Shown here piece by piece: positions 1 to 9,137 of a stretch of DNA of 64,000 nucleotides. The DNA is taken from positions 372,001 through 436,000 of the forward strand of contig JABLXG010000004.1 of NCBI GenBank assembly GCA_013178165.1, given 5' to 3'. Every line of letters starts with the position of its first letter. Positions within the stretch are counted from its first letter, which is position 1. The DNA is from Anaerolineae bacterium (GTDB taxonomy: Bacteria > Chloroflexota > Anaerolineae > Aggregatilineales > Ch27). Under the pieces are notes generated by a model. The model was not told the DNA's origin and did not search any database. It saw nothing but the letters and a program-made list of their open reading frames with translations. The translations under genes and the position numbers were made by a program.

Positions 1-920
1 TTGAGATCTCCGTAGAGACCCTGCAGCAATAGTTCGCTGTAGCCGACGATGGAGTTCAATGGCGTGCGCAGTTCGTGGCTCATCGTGGCCAGGAATTCCG
101 ACTTATACTGGCTGACTGTGCGCAATTCCGCGTTGAGGGCGTCAGCCCGTTCTTTCTCGGCGGCCAGGTCTTTGATCAGGGAGCGCAGTTCCTGATTCGC
201 GTCGGTAAGCTGGCGGTTCATCGTGGTCAGCGAGTCAAAGACCTGTACGCGGATCAGGACGTAGCCGATCAAGCCGGCAGCCAGCGTGGTCAGGATGGCG
301 TCAAAGGGTGTGCGGCTGAGCGGACCGACCAGATTACCCAGGCTGCCGATGCTCAGCAGCAATGCCGGGATGCGCAGCAGGCGACTCCGCTCTCCCCGGC
401 GTCGCCAGATCAGGGCCAGAGCCAGCAGCAGATAGCCTGCGCTCAGCACAATCGCCACAGTCCCAACTGGCGTGATGTGCACCGAATCCACGAGTGCGCT
501 GAACGCGATCGAATCGGCGCTGGGGGTGACTTCCAGGATAAACAGGCGATCGTTCCACAGCAGGATCAGGAACACCACCAGGAGCACAGGCGTAAGCAGG
601 GCGATCGCCCGCGTGAGCAGTGTCCTGATCCCGCAGAAGGCCACGGCAGCGAAATAGAAGGTGACTGGGATCAGGCCCAGACCCACCAGATAGAGATAGA
701 AGATGGTGGTGAGGTCCAGCTGGTGAGCAAGACCGGGCAACGTCAGCAGCAATGCGGCGCCACCCCACAGCGCCAGGCTGCTCAGAAAGAGGGCGAACCA
801 GCCATTGGCAGATTCCCGGTGTGGCTGGAGCACCATGCCAAGCATCAGGCCGATGGCGACGCTCAGACTCAGGATGCTGGCGGTGATAGTGATGAAGTCC
901 TCAAGGATGACCTGGTTCAT
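1..920 (-). CDS. Membrane sensor histidine kinase (3' part lies outside the window)
   Basis: The reading frame runs without a stop from an ATG at 920 to the window edge, giving the first 306 residues. Residues about 8-235 are very hydrophobic and look like seven membrane segments (7TM sensor type). A short coiled coil (about 240-275) follows, then the HisKA phosphoacceptor motif SHELRTPLN with His282. The ATPase domain would lie beyond base 1. The gene begins 31 bases after the stop of the kinase encoded at 951-2714, with an AGAGGGG ribosome site, so the two are probably one transcript. No response regulator is visible on this side. The family role (autophosphorylation on His after signal sensing) is known; the signal is not. 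Confidence 0.9.
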   Translation of the reverse strand, partial: MNQVILEDFITITASILSLSVAIGLMLGMVLQPHRESANGWFALFLSSLALWGGAALLLTLPGLAHQLDLTTIFYLYLVGLGLIPVTFYFAAVAFCGIRTLLTRAIALLTPVLLVVFLILLWNDRLFILEVTPSADSIAFSALVDSVHITPVGTVAIVLSAGYLLLALALIWRRRGERSRLLRIPALLLSIGSLGNLVGPLSRTPFDAILTTLAAGLIGYVLIRVQVFDSLTTMNRQLTDANQELRSLIKDLAAEKERADALNAELRTVSQYKSEFLATMSHELRTPLNSIVGYSELLLQGLYGDL

Positions 921-950
921 AGGCCCCTCTTGCTCTGGATGCTGCAGGAC

Positions 951-2714
951 TCAGACGGCCCCCGACCGGGCAACTGGCAGCCAGAAGGTGAAGGTGCTGC
1001 CCTGGCCAAGGTTGCTTTCCACCGCAATGCGACCGTTCATCAGGCTTAACAGTCTTTTGGTGATCGCCAATCCCAGCCCGGTGCCCTCATACTGGCGGGT
1101 CGAGGTGCCGTCAACCTGGCGGAATTCGTCGAAGATAATCATCTGATTCTCCGGCGCTATCCCGATTCCTGTGTCGGTCACGCTGCACCAGACTCTGGCC
1201 GGGGCAGCGCCCTCTTCGACCCCGGCGCGGATAGTGATCCCGCCGTAATGGGTGAATTTGATGGCGTTGTCCAGCAGGTTGTTCAGTACCTGGCGCAGGC
1301 GGATTGGGTCCGCTTCGACAGAGGGTAGGTCAGCGGGCACACTGACTTCGATGCTCAACCCCTTGCTGGCAAGTTGCGTTTCTACTGCCTCCACAGCCAG
1401 CCTGATCGTTTCCCCCAGCGCCAGCGGCTCAGGCGCCAGTTGCAGCTTGCCGGTGTCGATCCTGGACAGATCCAGCAGGTCGTCGATGAGGGCCAGCAAC
1501 CCGCGCCCGTTGCGCAGAATCCGCTCCACCCGGTCGGCAGCCGTAGCGTTCAATTCCCCGTAAAGTCCGCTCAGTAATGCCTCGGAGAAGCCAATGATAG
1601 CGTTCATCGGGGTACGTAGCTCATGGCTGATATTGGCCAGGAACTCGCTCTTGAGGCGGTTGGCTTCGCTCAACTCGGCGGCGTGCCGCTCAAGGGTTTC
1701 AATCAGGGTGACGTTCTCCGCGGCGATGCCCGCCTGCTGAGCCAGGCCTTCGAGCAGGGAAAGGTCCTGCTGGTCGGGCGTATAGGCGGGATCGTCAAAG
1801 ACAAGTTCGATAATCCCGATGACGATCCGGCGCTGGAAGATGGGCACCAGCAGATGGCTGCCGGCGAGATCCGGTAACAGGCGCTGCATATCCTCGGCCA
1901 GCGCCTCCGGGATACGCCCCGGCTGCAGGATCAGCGGCTCCGCACGGCGCAGCCAGGCCGCCAGCGCTGGATAGTCTTCGGGATGACTCAGGCGCGTCAC
2001 AGCGCAGGGTATCCCCTCCTCCGCTGGTGGATGGACCGCCTGCAGGAAGCGGCCATCCTGGTGGCGCAACGTGACGGCGGTCAGGCGCGGTGCGAGGGCC
2101 TGGCTGACCGCCTGTGTGATCCGGCGGAGGAGATCGTCAATAGCCATAGCGCGGCTGAAGTCCATCGTCGCTTCGCGCAGGGTGCGTTGATCGGCGGCCT
2201 GCCGCCGCGCCTGGCGGAACAGCCGGGCGTTTTCCAGAGCAATAGTTACCTGGACGGCCAGTGTCTGCATCACCAGTTCATCGGTGGGCGTGAAACGGTT
2301 GGCCTGTGTGCTGACCAGTACCACAGCGCCGAGGATGCTTTCCCCGCCACGTAGCGGAACAGCCAGACAGGACACCGCGTCAGGCGGGGGGACGAAATCG
2401 CTGCTTTCCTGCACATCAGGCGCCAACTGTATCTCGCCGGTCCGGATGGCCCGCCCGGCTATGCTACGGGCGACGGACAAGGTGTACGGCTCGACGTACA
2501 GGGTGGGATTGTCTGTGGCCTGTGCTGCCAGACGCGCCTGCTCCCCGCTGGGGTCGCTCAGCAGCAGGGCGACGCATTCGTAGCCCAGCAGGGTATGAAT
2601 CGCGTGGACGATCTTTTCCAGCAAGATGTCCGGTTCCAGGGTGACGCTCAATTCCTGGCTGACGCGATTGACCAGAGCCAGCAGGTCAGGAGGGAGCAGT
2701 TGAGGCGTTGTCAT
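951..2714 (-). CDS. Soluble GAF-GAF sensor histidine kinase
   Basis: 587 residues from the ATG at 2714; a TTG start 30 bases upstream is possible but has no ribosome site. Two GAF domains are recognisable (about 20-170 and 185-340), then a linker helix, HisKA with NISHELRTPMN (His364), and a complete HATPase_c domain with the N box (DNAIKF), DTGIGIAPEN and the EGTGLGLA glycine motif. There are no membrane segments, so it should be cytoplasmic and sense small ligands or redox state through GAF. It lies directly upstream of the 7TM kinase at 1-920. Two adjacent kinases with no receiver protein between them suggest heteromeric signalling or a shared distant partner (inference). Confidence 0.93.
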   Translation of the reverse strand: MTTPQLLPPDLLALVNRVSQELSVTLEPDILLEKIVHAIHTLLGYECVALLLSDPSGEQARLAAQATDNPTLYVEPYTLSVARSIAGRAIRTGEIQLAPDVQESSDFVPPPDAVSCLAVPLRGGESILGAVVLVSTQANRFTPTDELVMQTLAVQVTIALENARLFRQARRQAADQRTLREATMDFSRAMAIDDLLRRITQAVSQALAPRLTAVTLRHQDGRFLQAVHPPAEEGIPCAVTRLSHPEDYPALAAWLRRAEPLILQPGRIPEALAEDMQRLLPDLAGSHLLVPIFQRRIVIGIIELVFDDPAYTPDQQDLSLLEGLAQQAGIAAENVTLIETLERHAAELSEANRLKSEFLANISHELRTPMNAIIGFSEALLSGLYGELNATAADRVERILRNGRGLLALIDDLLDLSRIDTGKLQLAPEPLALGETIRLAVEAVETQLASKGLSIEVSVPADLPSVEADPIRLRQVLNNLLDNAIKFTHYGGITIRAGVEEGAAPARVWCSVTDTGIGIAPENQMIIFDEFRQVDGTSTRQYEGTGLGLAITKRLLSLMNGRIAVESNLGQGSTFTFWLPVARSGAV

Positions 2715-2807
2715 GCACCTGTTCACATGGGGCTGGCTGTCCAAACCAAAGAAGCGCAGGGAACGTCATTCGCATCCCCACGCTTATAAGCATAGTGACA
2801 ACGACCA

Positions 2808-3356
2808 CTAGACGCCAGCCAGTGGATACTTCTCTTCGTACAGCCTGATGGCCTGCAGGATATGCTCTTTGGCCTCGGCAGCGCCGATCCAGCCAATCGG
2901 CTGGATGTTGCCGTCAGTTTCAAGCTGTTTGTACGTGGCAAAGAAGTGGGCGACTTCCGCCAGAAAATGGCGGGGGACGTCGGCAAGATCGTGATAATCG
3001 TCGAAGATGGGATCAGTCGCCGGGACGGCCAGGATTTTGTCGTCAGGCATGTTGCGGTCGATCATCTGAAACATGCCGATAGGCCGAGCCTCGATCACAC
3101 AGCCGGGGTAGGTGGGTTCGTTGATCATGACCATGATGTCCAGCGGATCGCCATCCGGGTAGAAGGTGCGCGGGATCAGGCCGTAATCGCTGGGGTAATG
3201 CAGCGGGCTATAGAGCACGCGGTCCAGCTTGATCACACCGGCTGTCTTGCTGTATTCGTACTTATTGCGGCTGCCTTTGGGGATTTCCACGATGCAATAC
3301 ACGATATCGGGGACTTTGGGGCCGGGCGGCAGGCCGTGCCAGAGATTAACGGTCAT
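2808..3356 (-). CDS. ppa: Inorganic pyrophosphatase (family I, soluble)
   Basis: 182 residues, the usual length for bacterial family I enzymes. It hydrolyses pyrophosphate to phosphate with Mg2+ and so pulls biosynthetic reactions forward. Key signatures are visible: [12 protein letters not shown] near residues 24-35, [17 protein letters not shown] with the metal-binding Asp68, Asp70 and Asp73, and a later Asp-rich stretch around DPIFDDYHD. The gene is complete and stands alone on the minus strand; the next gene upstream (zinc finger, stop at 3500) is 143 bases away. Function is confident from family resemblance. Confidence 0.97.
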   Translation of the reverse strand: MTVNLWHGLPPGPKVPDIVYCIVEIPKGSRNKYEYSKTAGVIKLDRVLYSPLHYPSDYGLIPRTFYPDGDPLDIMVMINEPTYPGCVIEARPIGMFQMIDRNMPDDKILAVPATDPIFDDYHDLADVPRHFLAEVAHFFATYKQLETDGNIQPIGWIGAAEAKEHILQAIRLYEEKYPLAGV

Positions 3357-3499
3357 GGTGCAGTCTCATCAGACTTATGTTGCGGCGATGTGGAGTGTCA
3401 TGGCTTCGGTGATGGCGTTCCTCCGGCCCGACCAGCATGGCCGCTTTTCACCGCTGCCAGCCGGGCCGGGATCAGGTGAGCGCGCCGGGTAGCTGCAGC

Positions 3500-3772
3500 T
3501 CAGGAGTCAGTGGGGTAGAGGCGTGTTCTGGCCCGTTCCGCCGACCGCCGATCGGCCCGCCGATGCGGCGGCCCGGCGTGTTCCATGAGCGCCTCGATCC
3601 GTTGTACCGACTGGCGATCGTACTCGACCGTGTGGCACACGTCACAGACCCAGGCTGGCGTGTTAGGTACGCTGACCAGCAGGCCATAGTAGACCTGGGC
3701 ATAGGTGACCGAATGCAGACGCAAGCGGCCTACGTGGCAGACCGGACACAGGACATTCTCGTTATGGGGCAT
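3500..3772 (-). CDS. YgiT-type zinc-finger protein, orphan
   Basis: About 90 residues from the ATG at 3772, chosen because GGAG lies 9 bases upstream; an upstream in-frame start at 3850 would add 26 residues of unlikely sequence. Two CxxC knuckles (CPVC near residue 9 and CDVC near residue 42) frame the sequence as in YgiT/MqsA-type zinc fingers. In that family such proteins are often antitoxin N-terminal domains, but here there is no helix-turn-helix extension and no toxin-like gene next door. The C-terminal 30 residues are Arg-rich. The role is unknown; DNA or RNA binding is only a guess. Confidence 0.75.
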   Translation of the reverse strand: MPHNENVLCPVCHVGRLRLHSVTYAQVYYGLLVSVPNTPAWVCDVCHTVEYDRQSVQRIEALMEHAGPPHRRADRRSAERARTRLYPTDS

Positions 3773-4184
3773 CAGGTTCTCCAGGGGCGCCCTCAGCGCA
3801 GCGGGACGCCAATCGCTGTTGGAGTCAGGTGGCGTAAGCCAACACATCAACCGCCGGGCTGGTGTTACCAGCGGCGCTTTTCGTTACACTGCTCTTGATT
3901 ATAGAGGTGCGGCAGGGAGAGGGCAATTCTCAATTTACCGATTTACTCCGATTCTTACGTGGCGGGGGCGCTGCTGAGGGTGTATGTGAACGCCCTGGCT
4001 ACTGTGTTGCCTTGGATACAGGGATGCTGTGCCTGGCAGCCTGCCGGGCCTGGCGTTTGCTTGCCACTTTGCCAGCTAAATCGCTGAAAGTCTTGCCTGC
4101 GCGCATTTCTGCATGCCTATGGTGAGTGACGCTGTTGTGGGCTATACTGACCCCGCATGATTACAGCGAGTAGAGAGGGATCGC
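3773..4184. other. Intergenic region between divergent genes
   Basis: 412 bases with no convincing gene, lying between the start of the zinc-finger gene (minus strand) and the cyclase gene (plus strand). It is less GC-rich in the middle (about 3880-3960). The only motif I can point to is a TATACT box near the cyclase start. A short plus-strand frame at 3862-4125 has no ribosome site or recognisable motif and is treated as non-coding. Confidence 0.6.
4143..4148 (+). promoter_or_regulatory. Candidate -10 box for the adenylate cyclase gene
   Basis: TATACT lies 37 bases before the GTG start of the cyclase gene and matches 5 of 6 consensus positions. No good -35 hexamer sits at 16-18 bases. The GGGC-TATACT context resembles other -10 boxes in this window. 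Confidence 0.35.
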
Positions 4185-5765
4185 GTGGCCGGTGAGCATG
4201 TCCTGGTCGTGGATGATGGCCGGGAGAACCGTGAATTCGTCGTGGATTATGTGCTGAAGCCTAACGGCTACCGGGTCAGCGTGGCCCGTGATGGCCGCGA
4301 GGGACTGAGCAAAGCCCTGAACGAACGCCCGGACCTGATCCTGCTCGACCTGCAAATGCCTTATATGGATGGTGTGGCCGTCCTCAAAGCGCTGGCGGAA
4401 GCCCAGGCCAACATCCCCGTGATCCTGATGACCTTCCACGGCTCAGAGGAGATCGCCGTTGAGGTCTTCCGGCTGGGCGTCAAGGATTATGTCAAGAAGC
4501 CTTATACAGTTGACGAGATGCTGGCGGCCATCGAACGCAGCCTGACCGAAACCCGTCTGCGCCAGGAGAAAGAGGCCCTGATGCAGCGCGTACTGGCGGC
4601 TAACCGGGAACTGCAGCAGCGCGTGCGCGAACTGAACGTGCTCTACCGGATGGGTAAGAATGTGGCCGCCCAGCTTGAACTGGAACAGCTGGCCCCGCGG
4701 GTGGTGGACGCTGCCGTGACCGTGACCGGAGCAGAGGAAGGGGCACTCTTTCTACGGGAAGGGGATGGGCTGGTATGCCGGGCGGCGCGCCGGGCTGGCG
4801 AGGAGCAGGCTCAGCCTATGTGTGTGGTTGGTGTTGACCCGCTGGTGCAGCGGGTGATGGAGATGGAACGTCCGCTGGCGCTGGCGCCTGAGGAACAGGA
4901 TCGGTTGCGGGTAAGGCGACTGGCCTTCCCCTGTGTGGCGCTGGCGGTCCCGCTGATCATCAAAGATCGGGTACTGGGCGCGCTGGGAGTTAACAGTATT
5001 AGCGAGCGCGGACGGGTCTTCACCTCACATGATCAGGGGTTGCTCAGCGCCCTGGCTGACTACGCCGCGATCGCCATCGAGAATGCCAGTAACTTCAGCC
5101 AGCTGCAGGCGGCAAAAGAACGCGAAAAGCGGCAAATCCGCCAGATGTTCGAGCGGTATGTCGCGCCCTCGGTGGTGGATCGCGTGCTGGAGCGCCCGGA
5201 AGCATTGCAGCTGGGTGGCCAGCGCCAGCCGATCTCGATTATGTTTGCCGATATTCGCGGTTACACCGCCTTCAGCGAGCGTGCCCAGCCGGAGCAGGTG
5301 GTCGAACTGCTGAACACCTATTTCCAGATCGCGACGGATGTTATCATGGCCCGCGAAGGGACGCTGGACAAGTTCCTGGGCGATGGTGTGATGGCCTTTT
5401 TCAACGCCCCGCAGCCGCAGGCGGATCATGTCCGGCGGGCGCTGGATGCGGCGGTTGCCCTGCGCGATGCCGTGACCGCCTGGAATAGCCGCCAGGGACG
5501 GGTTGGCCTGACGTTTGGCATTGGTGTGCATACCGGGGAAGCCGTGGTCGGCAACATTGGCGCCGCCCGCGCCATGAATTACACTGCCATCGGCGACGCG
5601 GTCAACGTAGCCAAGCGCCTGCAGGAGAACGCCGCGCCGGGCCAGATTCTGATCACTGACCGCGTGCTGACCGCTCTGGGAGATACCATCCGGGCGCGTT
5701 CGCTGGGGGTGATGCAGGTCAAAGGGCGTCAGCAGCCGGTGACCGTGTACGAGGTGCTCTCCTAG
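4185..5765 (+). CDS. Receiver-GAF-class III adenylate cyclase
   Basis: 526 residues from a GTG start preceded by GAGAGGGA. Domain order: response-regulator receiver (4-118, phosphoacceptor Asp55 in LLDLQMPYMDG, conserved Lys near 105), coiled linker, GAF (about 145-305), a short coil, then a class III nucleotidyl cyclase domain (345-526). The two metal-binding Asp residues are Asp356 (FADIRGYT) and Asp400 (LGDG). Lys396 and Thr467 occupy the base-recognition positions, the Lys/Thr pairing seen in bacterial adenylate cyclases. Asn474 and Arg478 are the transition-state pair. All catalytic residues are present, so it should make cAMP under phosphorelay and ligand control. The sensor kinases at 1-2714 are plausible partners (inference). 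Confidence 0.93.
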   Translation: MAGEHVLVVDDGRENREFVVDYVLKPNGYRVSVARDGREGLSKALNERPDLILLDLQMPYMDGVAVLKALAEAQANIPVILMTFHGSEEIAVEVFRLGVKDYVKKPYTVDEMLAAIERSLTETRLRQEKEALMQRVLAANRELQQRVRELNVLYRMGKNVAAQLELEQLAPRVVDAAVTVTGAEEGALFLREGDGLVCRAARRAGEEQAQPMCVVGVDPLVQRVMEMERPLALAPEEQDRLRVRRLAFPCVALAVPLIIKDRVLGALGVNSISERGRVFTSHDQGLLSALADYAAIAIENASNFSQLQAAKEREKRQIRQMFERYVAPSVVDRVLERPEALQLGGQRQPISIMFADIRGYTAFSERAQPEQVVELLNTYFQIATDVIMAREGTLDKFLGDGVMAFFNAPQPQADHVRRALDAAVALRDAVTAWNSRQGRVGLTFGIGVHTGEAVVGNIGAARAMNYTAIGDAVNVAKRLQENAAPGQILITDRVLTALGDTIRARSLGVMQVKGRQQPVTVYEVLS

Positions 5766-5778
5766 CGATGCCAGGCCA

Positions 5779-7454
5779 TCAGCGGCGGCGGTACACCAGG
5801 TAATTGCCGTCAGTGATGGTGAAATTCGTCGGCGGCGCAAAGTGTATGTTGTCGGCTGCAGGGCAGCGGGGATGGTCTTCCCGGCAGATCACGATATCGA
5901 TTCCCAGCAACTCAAGCGCTTCCTGTGAATTCACCTGGTAGATGCGCATAGCTGCGTTCAGGCCGTGCCAGCCGATGAAGCGACGGCCAGGGTGCAGGGT
6001 GAACCAGAACTTATCCTCCCCCAGGATGGTCACGCCTTCCGGAATCTGCCAGGTGAGTAGATCGGCTTCGGCCAGAGTTTGAACGTTGTAGCGGGCCAGA
6101 CGTTCGGCGTTCAGATCATGAATGGGCGCGGACACCTGGGCAGCCAGCAGTACAAACACGCCGATCATCACCGCCCGCTCTGTTCGGCAGAGCCGTCCTA
6201 CTGCATAGGCAAAGAAGGGGGCCAGCAGGGCCAGGTAGCCATAGCTGCCGCTCCATGGGAAGACCAGTGTTACCAGACCGGCCACGATAATCGCACCGAT
6301 CCAGCGCTCATGGCCTGTGCCGTGCCGAAACAGCGCTCCGACCGCTGGCACGACCAGCAACCATTCCGCGGGCGAAAGCTTGTGGCTAAAGCTGAAGAAA
6401 TAGCCAACCAGGGCAGCTAGCGGGTTGGAGGCCAGCCGACCGGCGTTTTCAGCAGCATAGCTGGCGGCAAAGGTTCTCAGGCCCTGCCATTGCGCGGCAG
6501 GGTCCGGCAGGAAATGCAGGGCGGCAAAGGCAACGCAGGCCAGCGCGCAGCCAGCCGCATACAGGGCAGGTTGCTGCCAGCGTGTCCGGCGCAGCGGCCG
6601 GCGGATCGCGGCGGCAAGCAGGAGCAGGCCCAGGGCGACGGCGAAGCTCAGGGCATAGGTGGGGATGCTTTCCAGTCCGATTAACAGTCCCAGCCCGGCC
6701 AGCAGGAGCCAGCGCCCCGATTGCCCTTTATCCTGCTGATGCTGCACGACGCTCAATAACACCAGCGCCCCGTAGAGCGCCAGGCCGATATCGGGACGCA
6801 GGTTGTGCGAGGCGCGCACCACCGGCGTCAGGCTCGTGAAGGTGACGACTCCGGCCAGCCGCCCCAGCCGGGAAAGTCCCGGTGTGTGCCACAGCGCCAG
6901 CGCAACCAGCGCCAGCGCCGCCGCGCCAACCAGCAGCGGGAAGGCCCGCAGCGCGACCAGATCGGTGCGGCCCAGGACGCGCAACCAGAGTCCCATCAGC
7001 AGGTAGTAGCGGCCTGCCGAGGGATCGGGGCTGCCGTAGATCGCGCCATCATAGGCGGTGCTGAAGTCGCCGGTCAGGGCGTAGTTCGTGGCGATGCTGC
7101 CCAGAATTGGCTCATCTGGCAGGTCCAGGCGCATGAAGTGGCCGACCGATAGCGCGTGCAAAACGGCCAGCGCTGCGCCCCCAACCGCCAGAGTCAGCGC
7201 CGCATAGCGGCTGAGCCGGCGACCGGGCGGAGCGTGCGGGTTGAGCGTGACCAGCAAGACGGCCAGCGTCGCCTGCACGATCAGCCCGGTGCTGATCCAG
7301 GCCAGACTGGAGGGAAAGCGAAACAGCCGGTAGGCCTGGTCGGGCACGACCAGGCGTGCGGCCAGAAAACTCACACCACCGGCCACGGCGACGATCAGCG
7401 CTGTAGCCCGGCCATCGCTCAGTTCGGCACGAATAACCGGTTCACGGGCGAACC
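5779..7454 (-). pseudogene. GT-C-like multi-pass membrane protein, C-terminal part, cut by an IS
   Basis: This is the distal part of a membrane protein gene whose first 230 bases lie at 8908-9137. Removing the insertion sequence plus one copy of its 10-bp target repeat rejoins the two parts in one frame without a stop (LWFAR then EPVIRAEL), giving 631 residues. There are about ten hydrophobic segments. An early loop contains DLPDEP followed by repeated Tyr/Gly (residues about 155-200 of the joined protein), a pattern like the acidic first loop of GT-C glycosyltransferases (PMT/ArnT type), so a lipid-linked sugar transferase role is plausible but unproven. The fragment lacks its own ribosome site, so it is probably not made in this strain. 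Confidence 0.8.
7445..7454. repeat. 10-bp target-site duplication, left copy
   Basis: CGGGCGAACC here is repeated exactly at 8908-8917, directly flanking the two ends of the insertion sequence. A 10-bp duplication fits the 8-10 bp typical of the ISAs1 family. Confidence 0.9.
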
Positions 7455-7471
7455 CACGGCTGTTGCAAAGT
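7455..7471 (+). repeat. IS left terminal inverted repeat
   Basis: 17 bases, a perfect inverted match to 8891-8907. It abuts the target duplication at 7445-7454. Confidence 0.9.
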
Positions 7472-7473
7472 TG

Positions 7474-8649
7474 TCAGGGAGGAGCCAGAAGCAGGTCAAG
7501 CGCCAGGTCGAGCCGAGCATTGAAGAAGCGGCGTGCTTGGGGAATGAAGTCGAACTTCAACAACCGGATGAGCCCCAGGGTCAGATTGTTGAGGATCGCC
7601 ATGACATGAGCGGCGCAGCCCGTCTTTAAGCGACAGCGGTCTTCCTTGAAGGTCACATCACGGGAGTAATGAGCCTCGTTTTCGATTCCCCAATGACGAC
7701 GGACCAGGTGAAGGAGGCGGTTCGGCGAGGCCTGGGCGCGAGAGAGACTGGTTACGCCGTAGACGACTTCATAGGTGAGGTGGCCACTGCGGAGGGTGAG
7801 GGTTTGCCGTTCAAGCTGGAACACCTGAGCCAGATGGGGCCACTGGCTGTAGCCCTGGAGCAGGCTGCTGGCCGTCAGAGTACGCCGTTCCAGCCGCCCA
7901 TGCGCTTTGTCCAGGGTGCTGGCACGGGCGAAATCGACGGGCAGCGGGCCATGGCCTGGCAAGCAGCTTTCGGGGGCAAACAGGCGCTCGAGGTCCGCCA
8001 GCAAATGCGGCTGGTTGTCCTTGACGATCTACAGATAGTTTCCCCCTGCCGCCACTATCTGGCTCGATAAGCTCCGCTGAGCCAACAGGGCATCCCCACT
8101 CACCACGGCATCGTGCAAGTCCAGACTGGCCAACAGCGCAGGGGCAACCACAATTTCGTTTTCCTTGCTGGCCACTGCACTTTGTCCCACCACGACCCCC
8201 ACCGCTGGCAGATAGGCAGCCAGCAGATGCACCCCTTGGGTGTGTCCTGGCTCGATCGTCCCCCGCATGGCTTTGCCGTCCAGCGCAATGTGAGCCTCGG
8301 CCGGCTGGTGGCGGCTGAAGTATTCCCGTACCACCGCCTCGAACTGCTCCACCTCCACCGCCTGCCCTATAATCCGACTGTAGGTCGTGTGATGGGGCAT
8401 GCTCTCCCGTTTGAGCCCCAGCGCCTTCGCCAAGAGCTTGGCCCGCCACTTCGCCCACTCCGCTATCCCCCGCGCTTCATCTTCTCCCGAAAGCTTGGCT
8501 AACACCATGATCATCAGCACCGCCGCCAACGGATAGCGTACCCCGCGCCGGTCCCGCCGATCCTTTAACTCCTTCAGTCGCTCATAGAGCCCGCCTACCT
8601 CCCCGCAAAGTGCCTCTATCTGTCCGCTTCCGGCTATGGTATAGTCCAT
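7474..8649 (-). pseudogene. ISAs1-family DDE transposase, broken by an in-frame amber stop
   Basis: The start at ATG 8649 has an AGGAAAGG ribosome site. The N-terminal region (RRGVRYPLAAVL ... GIAEWAKW) is the helix-turn-helix-like domain of ISAs1/H-repeat transposases. The DDE catalytic residues are readable: Asp in ALDGKAMRG, Asp in VVSGDALL, Glu in HWGIENEAHY. At 8029-8031 the codon between GGNYL and IVKDNQP is TAG; both halves are in the same frame, so this is a single nonsense change, not a frameshift. It separates the second Asp from the Glu, so a truncated product would be inactive unless the stop is suppressed. Full length would be 391 codons. Confidence 0.9.
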
Positions 8650-8654
8650 GTTGA

Positions 8655-8706
8655 CCTTTCCTGGTGCAGGGTTCGTGGCGCACAACACTACCTTAACCAG
8701 GAAAGG
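8655..8706 (-). promoter_or_regulatory. Hairpin masking the transposase ribosome site
   Basis: CCTTTCCTGGT (8655-8665) is the exact reverse complement of 8696-8706, 30 bases apart. In the transposase mRNA this 11-bp stem would cover the AGGAAAGG ribosome site just before the ATG. This arrangement is known in other insertion sequences, where it blocks transposase translation from read-through transcripts. Confidence 0.6.
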
Positions 8707-8890
8707 CCTTTTTGTCTTGGAACTTTGGGTACTGTATCCTTTTCGGTTGAAATTCGTGGAATGGTTTTCATGTTCCTGCAAAGAATGAAGTCGCGTGTCA
8801 TTTTGAGAGAAAATACACATGCGATTTGGTGCTTAGATGGGCAACCTTCAACCGGCATCTGAATTTCAACCGCGAAAGATACACTACCGG

Positions 8891-8907
8891 ACTTTGCAAC
8901 AGCCGTG
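8891..8907 (-). repeat. IS right terminal inverted repeat
   Basis: 17 bases, a perfect inverted match to 7455-7471, followed at once by the second target duplication. Confidence 0.9.
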
Positions 8908-8917
8908 CGGGCGAACC
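8908..8917. repeat. 10-bp target-site duplication, right copy
   Basis: CGGGCGAACC, identical to 7445-7454. Confidence 0.9.
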
Positions 8918-9137
8918 ACAGGGCGCTGGCCAGCGCCAGGCCGCCAAACAATAACTGGGTGTCGCTGACGCGGATTCCGTAGTCACGTTCCAGAATCTGG
9001 CGGTCGGTTTCCGGCTGCAGCGTGATGGCCAGCAGCACCATCAGGGAAACGAGCAGGGCGGCCAGACCGGTTCGCCGCAGCCGTAGCCAATCCAGCCATG
9101 CTCCGCGATCGGGTGGGAGCAGGCCCGTGCTGCTCAT
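8908..9137 (-). pseudogene. GT-C-like membrane protein, N-terminal fragment
   Basis: The ATG at 9137 overlaps the TGA stop of der (ATGA), so translation is coupled to der. About 77 native residues are left: a short polar start, a first membrane helix (LAALLVSLMVLLAITL), a loop, and a second helix ending at LWFAR, after which the frame runs into the insertion sequence. The rest of the protein is at 5779-7444. With the IS in place the product would be a two-helix stub with a few IS-encoded residues. Confidence 0.8.

Larger units (their letters stand above)
7455..8907 (-). mobile_element. ISAs1-family insertion sequence, 1453 bp
   Basis: The ends are perfect 17-bp inverted repeats (CACGGCTGTTGCAAAGT at 7455-7471, reverse complement at 8891-8907), flanked by a 10-bp direct repeat. 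It holds one transposase gene, inactivated by an amber codon. The 258 bases between the transposase start and the right end are more AT-rich than the host genes and contain nested inverted repeats (8655-8665 with 8696-8706; 8744-8755 with 8861-8872). The element sits inside a membrane protein gene in the same orientation as its host. The perfect ends and duplication suggest a fairly recent insertion (inference). Confidence 0.92.

Noticed and set aside
3500-3772. Toxin-antitoxin pair with the YgiT-type protein
   Set aside because: No toxin-like gene lies on either side and the protein lacks the DNA-binding half of MqsA-type antitoxins.
3862-4125. 87-codon frame in the intergenic region before the cyclase
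   Set aside because: No ribosome site, no similarity, and it overlaps the AT-richer promoter region.
7474-8649. Programmed frameshift in the transposase
   Set aside because: Both halves are in the same frame; the break is a TAG codon, so no frameshift is needed.
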